Assembly: GCA_963422465.1 (NCBI GenBank)
Contig: OY730173.1
Span: 682,001 to 746,000 of the forward strand
DNA length: 64,000 nt
Source of the DNA: Lichina pygmaea
Lineage: Eukaryota; Ascomycota; Lichinomycetes; Lichinales; Lichinaceae
Direction: 5' to 3'
Of the stretch, positions 54,931-64,000 are shown piece after piece. Position 1 is the first letter of the stretch. Each line of letters opens with the position of its first letter. Below the pieces are notes generated by a model. It worked only from the letters and a program-made list of their open reading frames with translations, ran no database searches and was not told where the DNA came from. Made by a program: the position numbers and the translations under genes.

Positions 54931-56085
54931 AACCGCCAGTCATTATCTACAGAGTGATAGTGTGGAGTCTGCTAGACAGTCTTCTGAGACTAGTACACTG
55001 ACACTGGATCAGAGACACTCTTGAACAGTAACAACAACACTGCCTGCAGTCAGTTACTAGTGGCTTCAGAGCTACCAGCCAGAAGTAGCTTAAGAGTGAG
55101 ACTACTGTTCTACCTCTCTGGGCACACATAGTATAACTGCAGCTACAGATGTGTACCAGGATAGAAGTCTCCAGAGTCTGGACAGAGATTTAAGAAGTCT
55201 GTAAACAACTCAAGTGTTAGCTGGCCTGATGACTGGACTGACATCACTATACCTATATCTCACCAGACCAGGTGTGACACCACTGGGCAGAGCCAATTCT
55301 CTGGTCTCAGCAGCTACTGGAATCCACCAAGAGGTCTCTGGATCTACCTCTATAGGCTGACAGCTACTCCACAATCACTTCACCTCTAGGCACTTTCTTA
55401 TGAACAGTCTGGCAGGCCTGCTTACTATCAGAGTAATAGTGCTGGAAGTGATAGCACAAGCTCCACAGTAGACTTCCATCTCAAGTCTAGCTGCTAGACT
55501 CAGATTTCAGAGAGAAAGACAACTGGAAGCTGGACAAGATACTGTACCAGGTATCTCTCCAGCTTTGTGCCAGTCTATCCAAGACTTAAAGCAGTATCTT
55601 AACACAGATGTGCACAGGTAAGATTAGACTGGTAGCTTTCCTCTGCAGGTGATAAGTTCCCAGTTTCCTGCCACTAGCTTGTTGCTGCAGAATACAGTGA
55701 AAGACTGCTAAGTATGTTGTTCTAGAGTGTCTATGCCTGCAGCAAGTACACTACAGTCTTTACACTATGACTGCTACTACTGACTACCAGGTGATGATCT
55801 TGCACCTACAGTCTGCCACTACTCTCACCTTATGGATCCTACACTACAGAGTTCTCTTCCAGTTCTTTTGGACTCAGGAGCAGCTGGATACTGGTTACTA
55901 ACCAGTCACCTCTCCATGTTCTACAGATTACTCAAGAGGATAGTGCTGCCTGAGGTGCTGCAGAGAGGTTTTTTACTTGGTTGAGTTTTTCTAGTCTAAT
56001 TCTATAGTTGACCCAGTGTAGCCTAGATACACTAGTGCTAGAATAGTGTAGGAATTCAATCAATCAATCAATCAATACAGTGCTA
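54931..56085. other. Unclassified degenerate repeat with a CAAT-repeat end
   Basis: About 1.15 kb with no ORF over 60 codons and base composition like the TE block. It ends with five copies of CAAT (56057-56076) after GTAGGAATT, which looks like the simple-repeat tail of another LINE. No terminal inverted repeats or TSD were found. It marks the border of the repeat block with the genic region. Confidence 0.4.
56057..56076. repeat. (CAAT)5 microsatellite
   Basis: Five perfect tetranucleotide copies at the end of the unclassified repeat, about 270 bp before the RING gene start. Possibly a LINE tail. Confidence 0.9.
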
Positions 56086-56343
56086 TACAGAAGTACTTCT
56101 ATACAGAGTAGTCACTCGGCAGATAGTTTATCCGGCCCCGGCTCCACACCCAATGATAGATCAGAGTGAATTTGGCTGTTGCTGAAATGCGCCTCGATCA
56201 TCGCTTCGAGAGCACTCTTTGTCACTGTGACAGTCACCGTCACCGTCACGTCGACACTTCGCAAACTGCTGGCCACTTGAAATAACACCAGGCGCATCTG
56301 CGCACGGCCTAACGGAGCTACCCAACCGCTGCTTCAGGACTTG

Positions 56344-57343
56344 ATGGCCATGGAATCCCAGAGCCGATTAGGGTCCGGCGTGATGAACGGATCAGCAATA
56401 ACACCCCCGCCGTCACTTCCGCTGTCCGATGCAGACCACTTCGGATGGAATCAGTGGGACGTGGAAGACTTCCAGGAGCTAGACGACCACCTGATCTTCG
56501 ACTCGTCGGCATATTCGTTGCCCGAGCCGAGTGGACATCCTGCAACCCTCGATCATACCACCGTAGCAATTCTCTCATCCCCACCACGGCCACCATCATC
56601 CACCCGCTCCTTCTCTACAAGGCACTCGCCACAGTCTCCCGACGAGACCGTCCTGTCGGTTCACATCACCGAGGAGTCTACGAACCACGACTCTACAAAC
56701 GCGTCCATGTCTCCCTCACCTCCTCAACAACGGCCCATCGCGGCGCTGTCGCGGAAACGGCTCGCCGTGTCGCAGGGCTCGGCCAACGCGGACGGTCACA
56801 GTAAACGTCCGAGGATAGCCCCTGGCGAGCGTAGCGAGGCCGGTCGTGGCGTCGAACCATCCCCGGAAATCGTCGATCTGCTGCCGGAGGAGGACGTCCT
56901 TCTCTCCTCGATGGTTCAACAGCAAGAGGAGCAACGGAAGAAGGACCGGGAGCCTACCAAGCTGTCGCAGCTGCAGTGCGTCATCTGTCTCGAGGCGCCA
57001 ACAGATCTCACTTCTACCATCTGCGGTACGTCGTCCGGCACCCACGAGTATCATTAGATCCTACGACGCGAGTGATCGCTAACTGAGCGGTTCCACAGGT
57101 CACATCTTCTGCCACACGTGTCTGATGACGGCGCTTTCCAACTCCGAAGCGTCTCGCAACAAGTGTCCCGTTTGCCGGCATAGCGTCAACCGAGTCAAGA
57201 AGAACAACAAGGGGGAATACCTCGATTTCCAACCGCTCGAGCTCAAGTTCACGACGAGAGCCGCGAGGAGCAGGGGTCCCAAGGCAAACCCCACTGTGGT
57301 AATCGACGGACAGCGCAAGGCGGGGCAATCCATGGCAGCCTAA
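56344..57343 (+). CDS. RING E3 ubiquitin ligase, Slx8-like; one intron
   Basis: Exons 56344-57025 and 57099-57343 give 308 residues. The 73 nt intron has GTACGT, a CTAAC branch site and CACAG. Residues 1-170 are low-complexity Ser/Pro-rich. Around 175-181 EIVDLLPEE looks like a SUMO-interacting motif (hydrophobic core plus acidic residues). A charged helix follows (QQQEEQRKKDREPTKLSQ). The C3HC4 RING starts at residue 212: CVIC, TICGHIFCHTC, then CPVC. The intron falls exactly inside the RING codon for Gly. A RING at the C-terminus preceded by this helix and an upstream SIM matches Slx8-type SUMO-targeted ligases, which act in the nucleus in DNA repair. ATG 56344 was chosen; 56350 is possible. 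Orthology is by motif only. Confidence 0.82.
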
Positions 57344-58610
57344 CCCTCATCAAGGTTTGGTTATATCTACCCTCTCTTTTTCCAACATGTTTCTAGGTGG
57401 CTGCATGACCCAAGGGGCTTTACATAACGAGCTTGGTTCTGGCAGCTTGACTTCCCGCTCATGGCGTGTCCAGGCCCTATCCCGTACCGGGACGGGGTCT
57501 TGCGCCAGGTGACAGCGGTGTTTTAGGTGGTGGTGGGGGATGGCGTCGAATTACATGCTTTCCTCCACAAGCCAACCTCTCCTGTTCCTCTCTTCCTTTG
57601 TGCAACCGGGGTTCCAGGCGTGTCGAGTTGTTTTTCTGGGGGTTGGTCTGATCCGGCCCAGAAGCGTGCGTGCCGCGTCGTCGTGACGGTGGCGGTGACA
57701 CTGGCGCTGGCGGTGGGCGGCGACGACCGCTCAGTCAGCAAGTCGATACGACGGGGTAGCGGGTGTTTTTGACGAGGGCGCTACGTACGCGGACCGAAAC
57801 GAATCTGATCTCGCGACAAGATCCCCATTCACCACTTTGCGGCGATGGCACGTCCATGTCCAGTGTCAATGATATGCGATACCTCTGTTGTGCTCCAATC
57901 TACGAGTACCCTCGTACCTAGCTTGCTTACGGTACTCTACCAGTCTTACGAAGCAGAGGAGACATCCTCTCATTGCCATCCGTGCTACTTACGTATCTAA
58001 CGAACAGGAAAGAAGAGTCCCCCTCATCCGCACGTCAACTGATACGGAGCGAGTTTCTGTACAGTAATTACCTGATGGGACCTGAGAGTACTGTGCTGTA
58101 CTTAGCACAGGTAGGTAGGTAGGTAGGTATACGTGAACCGCAACAGCGCGCCCATTACTTCTAGCAGGTACGTACGTAAGCTTGAGGACACGGGCACAGA
58201 GACAGGATGTTGTAGCCCAGTCGGGGGTTTGACGTTTAGTGCTTATTGTATCGAGGATGGAATAAACTGGGGAAAGGAAAGAGAAGGGAAGGGAAGGAAA
58301 GGGGTGACTTGTCCGGACAAAAATCATACCCTGACCCATCTCTCGACAAGTGTCCGACAGGTCTGTTTCTGTACTAGGAGGGCGTTGTCACGGTACATGA
58401 CATCTCTGGGACCATGAGATCACAAAGGTTCAGGCGTTGGCTTGCTATATATCAAAAGTGATCTGCCTGTCTTGCAAGTACTGTATATGAGTTGGTTATG
58501 AACAGTATATAAGAGTGTAGACTGTGGAAAGAAACAGGTGTAGAGAAACAGCATGTAGAGAAGGCGCGTACGACATGCTATATGACAACGTCCCGCACGT
58601 CCCCAAGTCT
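57344..58610. other. Intergenic region between two convergent genes
   Basis: 1.27 kb without a credible gene. It should contain both 3' UTRs. It has small simple repeats: five copies of GTAG/GGTA near 58110-58130 and a purine-rich GGAAAG stretch near 58270-58305. No tRNA or other RNA gene recognised. Confidence 0.6.
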
Positions 58611-60106
58611 TCATCGTTCGAGTGTCATGCGTCTCCCTTTATCCCCCCTCGCGTCTCTTTTGCCCAGGATGGCGTCGAAAGCCTGGAGAAGGGCGTTACC
58701 GTCGTAGCGCATCCCCCGTTCGGGATCGGCTCGACGTCCGTAGACTCGCACGCACTCGATGCCCAGGCTTCGGAGATGCGTGCTGTCGATCTTGGGCGTG
58801 CCTTCTCCTTCGAGGTGCAAGAGGTGCGTGACGTACCGCCTGTAGTCTCGCGGCGAAGGGGGCCCGCTGAAGCCGCGGCTCTCGGCGCACGCCCGCGCCA
58901 CGGCCGCCACAAAGTCCGTTGCCGTGAATGGCACAGGGCCCGTCTCGCGGTCCAGTGAGCCGTTGAGGATGAGCACCTTGTGGAGGATGTCCGGGCTGGC
59001 GATGGCGTCGCCGACGCCACGGAGGATCAGGCACGGCACGATGCTCGTGTAGAGACTGCCTATGCTGTAGATGACGCAGCGGGCGCTGTTGACCGCCTCG
59101 ACGATCTTGGGATTCGCGCTCGGTCGTATCTCTTGGCCGTACGGGTTGATGTACCATACCCGCTCGATCCGGGCCGGAAGAGCCTCCTCCGCGCTCTTGG
59201 AGAAGCTGATGTTCTGCCGTCGCAGCGATGGTAGTGAACCAGGGAGACTGGCGTCCTCGACGTGGTCATCCACGCCCGTCTGTGCTTCTCGAGACGCATC
59301 CGCACCCGTTTGCGGGGTCGACGGCGATGCAGTCGGTTCGCTTGGATGGCTGATTGCATTTTGGCCGACGATGACACTTCCGTCCTCGAGGCCGGCCGAG
59401 ATGTGATGGCTGAAGTTGCTGTTGACCGCCGGCAGCACCTGCACACCTTCCGGCACACCGGCGATGGTGCCGAGCAGATAGACACCGGCCTCGAAACTGC
59501 CCGAGAACAGGCGGGCGCCGCTCAGGAACATGTTGCCGATGGAGGCCGACTGGAAGTTGAAGACGTTGCTCGGCGGACGGGCCCGTTTGACGACCTCGAG
59601 GTTGAAGTCGTTCAGGAACGCCCGGATCACCTCCTTCTTCGCGGTCGAGATGTCGTCCCAGAGCGGCGACCGCGACTCGATGATCTCGAGCCATTCCAGC
59701 CGCGCTGCTTGCGGTGACGAGGGCAGCCGATGGTTGAACAGCGTCTTGAGCGCTGTTTTCTCGGGCGCCTCGGGAGCAGAGGGGATCAAACGGACCAAGC
59801 GACCTGTAGCAACAATCAGATGGTGGTCGACGTATCAATTTGATTCTTAGGATGAACGGCCATGGAGGCGAACGAGACCACGACGGATGAATGAAAGCAT
59901 GCCTTACTACGGAGATCCCCAACTGACGGCCCTCCCACGAAACGGTTGATCTCGCTCGAGCTTCCCCCATTGTCGGAGATGGCAATGCCATAGCTGAGAA
60001 GGCAGCCTCGACTCTTTGCTAGCTCGTTGAAGTGGTCCACTAGGCTATTGGCCGCGCTGCCGCCAGAGAGGACGACGATACCAGCATTGTTCCTGGTCGA
60101 CGGCAT
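58611..60106 (-). CDS. CofD/UPF0052-family protein; one intron
   Basis: Minus-strand exons 60106-59908 and 59803-58611 give 463 residues. The 104 nt intron has GTAAGG..CTACAG borders, and splicing joins GDLR to SRLVRLIP, the expected family continuation. The N-terminus has the Rossmann-like nucleotide-binding signature GIVVLSGGSAANSL (8-21) and ISDNGGSSSE. Later family segments are NVFNFQSASIGNMFLSGA, YSIGSLYTSIVPCLILRGV and VLILNGSLDRET. An acidic/Ser-rich insert (about residues 225-270) is variable. Bacterial relatives include CofD (2-phospholactate transferase) and YvcK/GlmR, a UDP-sugar-binding regulator. The fungal role is not known to me. The first in-frame ATG after a stop-free non-ATG stretch is 60106. 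Confidence 0.87.
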
Positions 60107-60857
60107 GGCGGATATGGAGCGTCGAGCTTCATCGGCTCTCTTGACAGATGATGAAGGGCGCACTTCGGCATCCTGTCGTTGCTCTTGTATGCGTGGCCTC
60201 TTCGGGGCTCCACGTGTTCTTTACATCTTGGCATAGTCGGTATGACTGTCGATGAACCGCTTCATAGCTCGCCTCGCCGCAAGGCAGTGTTCGCACAGCT
60301 TCTTTGCGTTGCATGATGATGCTCCAACAAGGGTCATACGATACAGGCGCCACTAGCTCCGCTAGAGCCTCAACATTCATCACCTTGTAAATACCGACAG
60401 CATATCGATGCTCATGATATCAAGATATTAGGTGGTCAGAGACCTAAAATGACCGACAGGTTTTGAAGTTCCTCATCGATGATTTCTTTAACAATACATC
60501 TTGCAATCACTTCCACCGAGGTGAACGAACAGTAGCTCTCGTGTAGGTGGCTACCACAGAAGACATCAGAGAGCGCCAGCAGACACCAGCCACGATGCGC
60601 ATTTGAACGGCAACACCCACTCGGATCCCGAAGAGCAACATGTAAATGATGGCCTCGTCACGATGCCCGTCCACCGCCTCAAAAGAGAAACCGTCATAAG
60701 CCCTGGGTACCTGCGCCCTTTCTTTCCTAAAAAGCCCGAGGGCGAAACGGCATTTCCAGAACCAGCTCTTCAATTGTGAACTTTGAAATGTAACATCCAC
60801 AAGCGGAGAGTAGCTGTGGGAGTGCCAAAATGGCAAGCGGAGGTGTATAGGATCGGG
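60107..60857. other. Intergenic region between TEL1 3' end and the CofD-like gene
   Basis: About 750 bp holding the presumed promoter and 5' UTR of the CofD-like gene and the 3' UTR of TEL1 (both minus strand). The ORFs visible here do not look coding. No RNA gene recognised. Confidence 0.6.
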
Positions 60858-63800
60858 TCATGCATATGCGGCCCATCCTGTATTATGGTCAGCCTTGTCA
60901 TGAACGGCCTATGCCAAAGGTACCCACCGCAATATAATACGGCCAAGTTCCTCTCGTCGGTGGCTTGTTGAATCAGCTCGTTGACAGTTGCTGTCACGCT
61001 CAATGTCTGCGACAGCTTCTTCGCGACGACGGTCAGCGCACGATCAGCCTCGTTGGGTTCGTTTGATTGTTTCGATTTCGAGCTCGCTACGGCGGTCATG
61101 TCGCCCGACGACGGCTGTGGCGCTTCGTTGCTCTGTTCCTGCATCTTCTTGACCCGCAACGGCGACACGGTCCAGCTGTAGAGAGGATCGTACCGAAGCA
61201 CGTCCAAGACGGTCCGGATCGTGTACGACTCCTTCCTTAGCGCGTCGAGAGTGAATTCGCAGCAGCGCCGGAAGACACCCTCAGTCTTGGTGATGCCCAT
61301 CGCGTCCACAATGTCCCGTGTGAGACGGAATGGGACGACTTCGGGAACAGGGAGGACGCGTCCCTGCTCAAAGGCTACGCCGAGATCGATGTGGACGACC
61401 TCGCCCGTCTTCTCGTCCAGCAGTATGTTGTGGCCGTGCCTGTCACCGAGGCCGAGTACGTGTCCGAGGATCGAGATGGCCGCCGTGCTGCGACAGTAGG
61501 CAAGCCTCTTCGCAAACCATTCATCCGGATCGTCGTAGCGTTCCATGAAGAAGTAGCGCAAGACCGGGTGAAAGTGCTCCGTCGCCTGCCGGTATGTCCT
61601 CAGACGCACTTCGGCGGATTTCGTTTGCGCCTCGCCGATGGCCTTACGACACGCGTTGGGCTTCCAGTCCTTCGGAAAGTGCTTCTGGTGGGCTGGCATT
61701 AGGTAGTCATGCAACGGGATGGTGTTGGGGACGAATTCGATGATGCCAGCATTAGTAGTCAGCGGCAGCACTTTGTAGGTCCTGATTGCAAGACTTCGTT
61801 GGCGAGTTGATCTTTGTCGTTGCAACAGTTCGCTGACGTGGTCGAACACTTGCTCCATGATAGCGTCCTGCCGGAGATCGTCGTTTCCTCCCTTGACCTG
61901 GTCCTGCCTTAGCAAGTACGCCCGCAACACATGGAACTGGTACACGTACCAGCTGCTTGTACTTGAGTCCATTGGAGCTGATGGCCGTGACAATCTTGGG
62001 TGCGCTGACGCCGCCTGCCACAGTGAGCTCGGAACTGAATCTCACAATGACCGGGATATCGCTGTAGTCGCAGTCCGCCCTGACCTCGACCCTCATGGTC
62101 GGAGGTGGGATCTTGCTGGGTGGTACATCGTGCTCCAGCCGCTGGCCCGATGGCAGCTTTCGCAACGGCATCTTCGAACCTGGTTTGTATCTGTCGTCCA
62201 GTTTCTCCATGGCAAGTCGGGCGTAGCAGATGTTGGTGTTGTAGACTGCTAGCCATCTTCCGGAGGCGGCGCTGCTCTTAAGCTCAACTGCCATCCTAGT
62301 GGCTGCCGCATGTCGAGAGAGCGCCATCTCATCCTTGCCCTTACTCTTGCTGATGGAGAATATCTGGTACATCCCGTGATAGGGATGATCCGTGCAGATC
62401 CTGAGCAACAGCGGATAGAGGAGAGACTGGAAAGGCTCGTCCACGTCCAACAGCCGAGAAGAAAGCTGGTTCATCAAAGCTGCGAACTTTCGACTTGGCA
62501 CGGTGTTGATATGCTTCGACACAGCCGCGTTCGCGAGCTCGCTGTCTGAGTGCTCCAACCAGAGCGCGCAGAACCGCAGGCTGTCTTTGTCGAATTTGTC
62601 GCAGGCCTTGAGACTGAGAAGATAATTCTCGAGACTTTGCTTCAGGAAGGCTTCGCGACTTCGCCGGAGCCGCTGATAGTCTCGGTCGTCGAGGTCAAAC
62701 CACTGCTTCGCTCGCGCACGATGGGCTTGCAGAGTAGACTTCTGCTGGGATCCTGAGGAGCTGAGCATCTTCTCGAGGTCGCGGACTTCTGCTTCTTTAC
62801 GTTGTCGTAGACGTTCGACCCGTTGGAAGTCCTCGAGGTTGTGGGTGTCTTGAAGCTGGCGGTCACAGAAAGATGCAAGCTCGTGGAAGACTCGGCCCGC
62901 TTCCTCACCCTCCACAACACCTTTGAGCTCCTTGATGCTGTGGAAGAGGTAGCGTGACAGAATCTCATCAGGCTTCTCTAGCCTCGCCTCAGACACTTGA
63001 TGACCCTACATCTGGTCAGCGAGTGTAAGACGATCCTGCAACACGTGAACTCACTCGTCTCGCAAGAAGCTCCGCGGCGCCCACGCGAACTGTAATATCA
63101 GGCAGCTCCAAGGGCCCTTTGATGTTCTTTAACATTCCTATAGAGGCCATCATCTCGCCTTGATCCCAGAGCACGCTAGCAGATTCTAACTGAGATATTG
63201 CCTCGATGTCAAGCCCTGCTTGATTGCAGGGTCCGATCAGTTCGGTTAGGTACATGGCGGCATTCAAGGACGACTGAAGCGCGCCATGGCTTCTGCTCAA
63301 GCGAGAGGATTCAAGAACCGCGCTGACCTCTAGGGCTCGACTGATTCGCGCGCTTGACCGGAACATATCCTGCAGAACCGTCCGCCGAGCTATTGCACTG
63401 AACACGCTCTCCCTAGCCGATAAGACCTGGCTTACATCGTTATATCTAATCTAAAAATCAGCAAGCTCCAGGATAGGGTTCTGGCCCTCTATTGGTGTCC
63501 GTGAAGCCAAGCGATTGAAACTCAAAACTTACCTGCCGAAATGCATCCAGGAGTTCCGCGACAGTAGCCTCTTCCGTACGTCCAGCAACTCAGCACGGTC
63601 TTCGGAGGCGAAAATCTCGTCGATCTCTGTCAACACAGCCAAAGTACGCCATGATTGCTGGAGTAATAAACTCGAGGAGCTCTCAGTCACCATCTGTGAC
63701 ATGATGCGACCGATCTCATAGTCTAGCTTTGCAGTGATCGTCAGACGGTCAGAAGCCCTGTGCAGGCTTTGAAGAGCCCGGTAAGCCGTAGCTTCTTCGC

Positions 63801-64000
63801 TGCTGTGAAACGTCGGGGCTGGCAGATTCCATTTTTCAAGTCGTCGTGCTGACCAGAAGATTGTCTCAGCATTCTCCGTTGCCGATTTTCCTGTCCGCTC
63901 GCGCTCCAGTAGTGAATACGTCAAACCACTCAGGTTGAGATGGTTCAGAGCCCCGATGACCCCGGCAAAGCTCAATTCACCCCCAACATCGGCCTGGCGG
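60858..64000 (-). CDS. TEL1: Tel1 (ATM-family PI3K-like protein kinase), C-terminal part
   Basis: Five exons on the minus strand: 64000-63533 (incomplete), 63445-63055, 63005-61950, 61897-60928 and 60877-60858. The introns are 87, 49, 52 and 50 nt. All junctions keep phase. The first exons are the helical FAT region (for example [13 protein letters not shown]). The kinase domain shows [16 protein letters not shown] across an intron, catalytic [14 protein letters not shown], the [10 protein letters not shown] metal-binding loop, and [18 protein letters not shown] is the C-terminal tail ([16 protein letters not shown], then GWAAYA-stop from a 20 nt last exon). Tel1 signals DNA double-strand breaks and helps maintain telomeres. 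The N-terminal bulk lies right of the window. No lesion seen. Confidence 0.93.

Noticed and set aside
56219-56260. GTCACCGTCACC-type direct repeats upstream of the RING gene as an operator
   Set aside because: They are short and imperfect, and no known binding site could be named with confidence.
58524-58958. 144-codon ORF on the plus strand
   Set aside because: It is antisense to the well-supported CofD-like gene and has no recognisable domain; it follows from GC-rich codon positions on the other strand.

Overview
The window is nuclear DNA of a filamentous ascomycete fungus (Pezizomycotina, probably Sordariomycetes; species not determinable by eye). The evidence is the three host genes at the right end, with 49-104 nt introns, GT..AG borders and CTAAC- or CTGAC-like branch sites, and the Ty3/gypsy chromoviruses and Tad-like LINEs that fill the rest. 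About 56 kb of the 64 kb is a graveyard of nested retroelements. Roughly 8 kb at the right (about 56.1-64 kb) is ordinary GC-richer genic DNA.

Layout, left to right. 1-3444: 3' two thirds of gypsy-1 (pol, an antisense Zn-cluster/coiled-coil ORF, 3' LTR). 3445-4709: 5' end of a minus-strand gypsy-2 copy (2a) cut by gypsy-1. 4710-5763: remnant of an unclassified gag-bearing element. 5764-9711: minus-strand LINE A, carrying two solo gypsy-2 LTRs, with a short foreign 5' stub. 9712-26364: plus-strand LINE B, split by gypsy-2b (11310-24488). Gypsy-2b is itself split by a chimeric retroelement (13759-15288) and by a complete gypsy-3 (15940-22179). 26365-37599: LINE C, split by a full-length inverted LINE D (28331-34273), which holds a solo gypsy-1 LTR. 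37600-38779: LINE G with an internal inversion. 39087-48009: minus-strand gypsy-2c, split by LINE E (41886-47050), the only retroelement here with both ORFs open. 48010-53416: gypsy-2d. 53417-54930: 5' end of LINE H. 54931-56085: unclassified repeat. Nesting reaches five levels. Most insertions are supported by target-site duplications (TSDs) that I could read on both sides.

Host genes: a RING protein resembling the Slx8 SUMO-targeted ubiquitin ligase (plus strand), a CofD/UPF0052-family protein (minus), and the C-terminal half of the ATM-family kinase Tel1 (minus, running off the window).

Most elements are dead. Their stops are overwhelmingly explained by C:G to T:A transitions (TGG to TAG/TGA, CGA to TGA, CAA/CAG to TAA/TAG), as expected of repeat-induced point mutation (RIP) or methyl-cytosine decay. 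The best candidates for something new are: (1) the antisense Zn2Cys6-like coiled-coil ORF in gypsy-1; (2) a 1.1 kb module fused by its same 3' end to two different points of the LINE, resembling the WEIRD/MINE chimeras of Magnaporthe; (3) three W-x2-C-x4-C-x2-H modules between gag and protease of gypsy-3; (4) palindromic minisatellites inside the LTRs.
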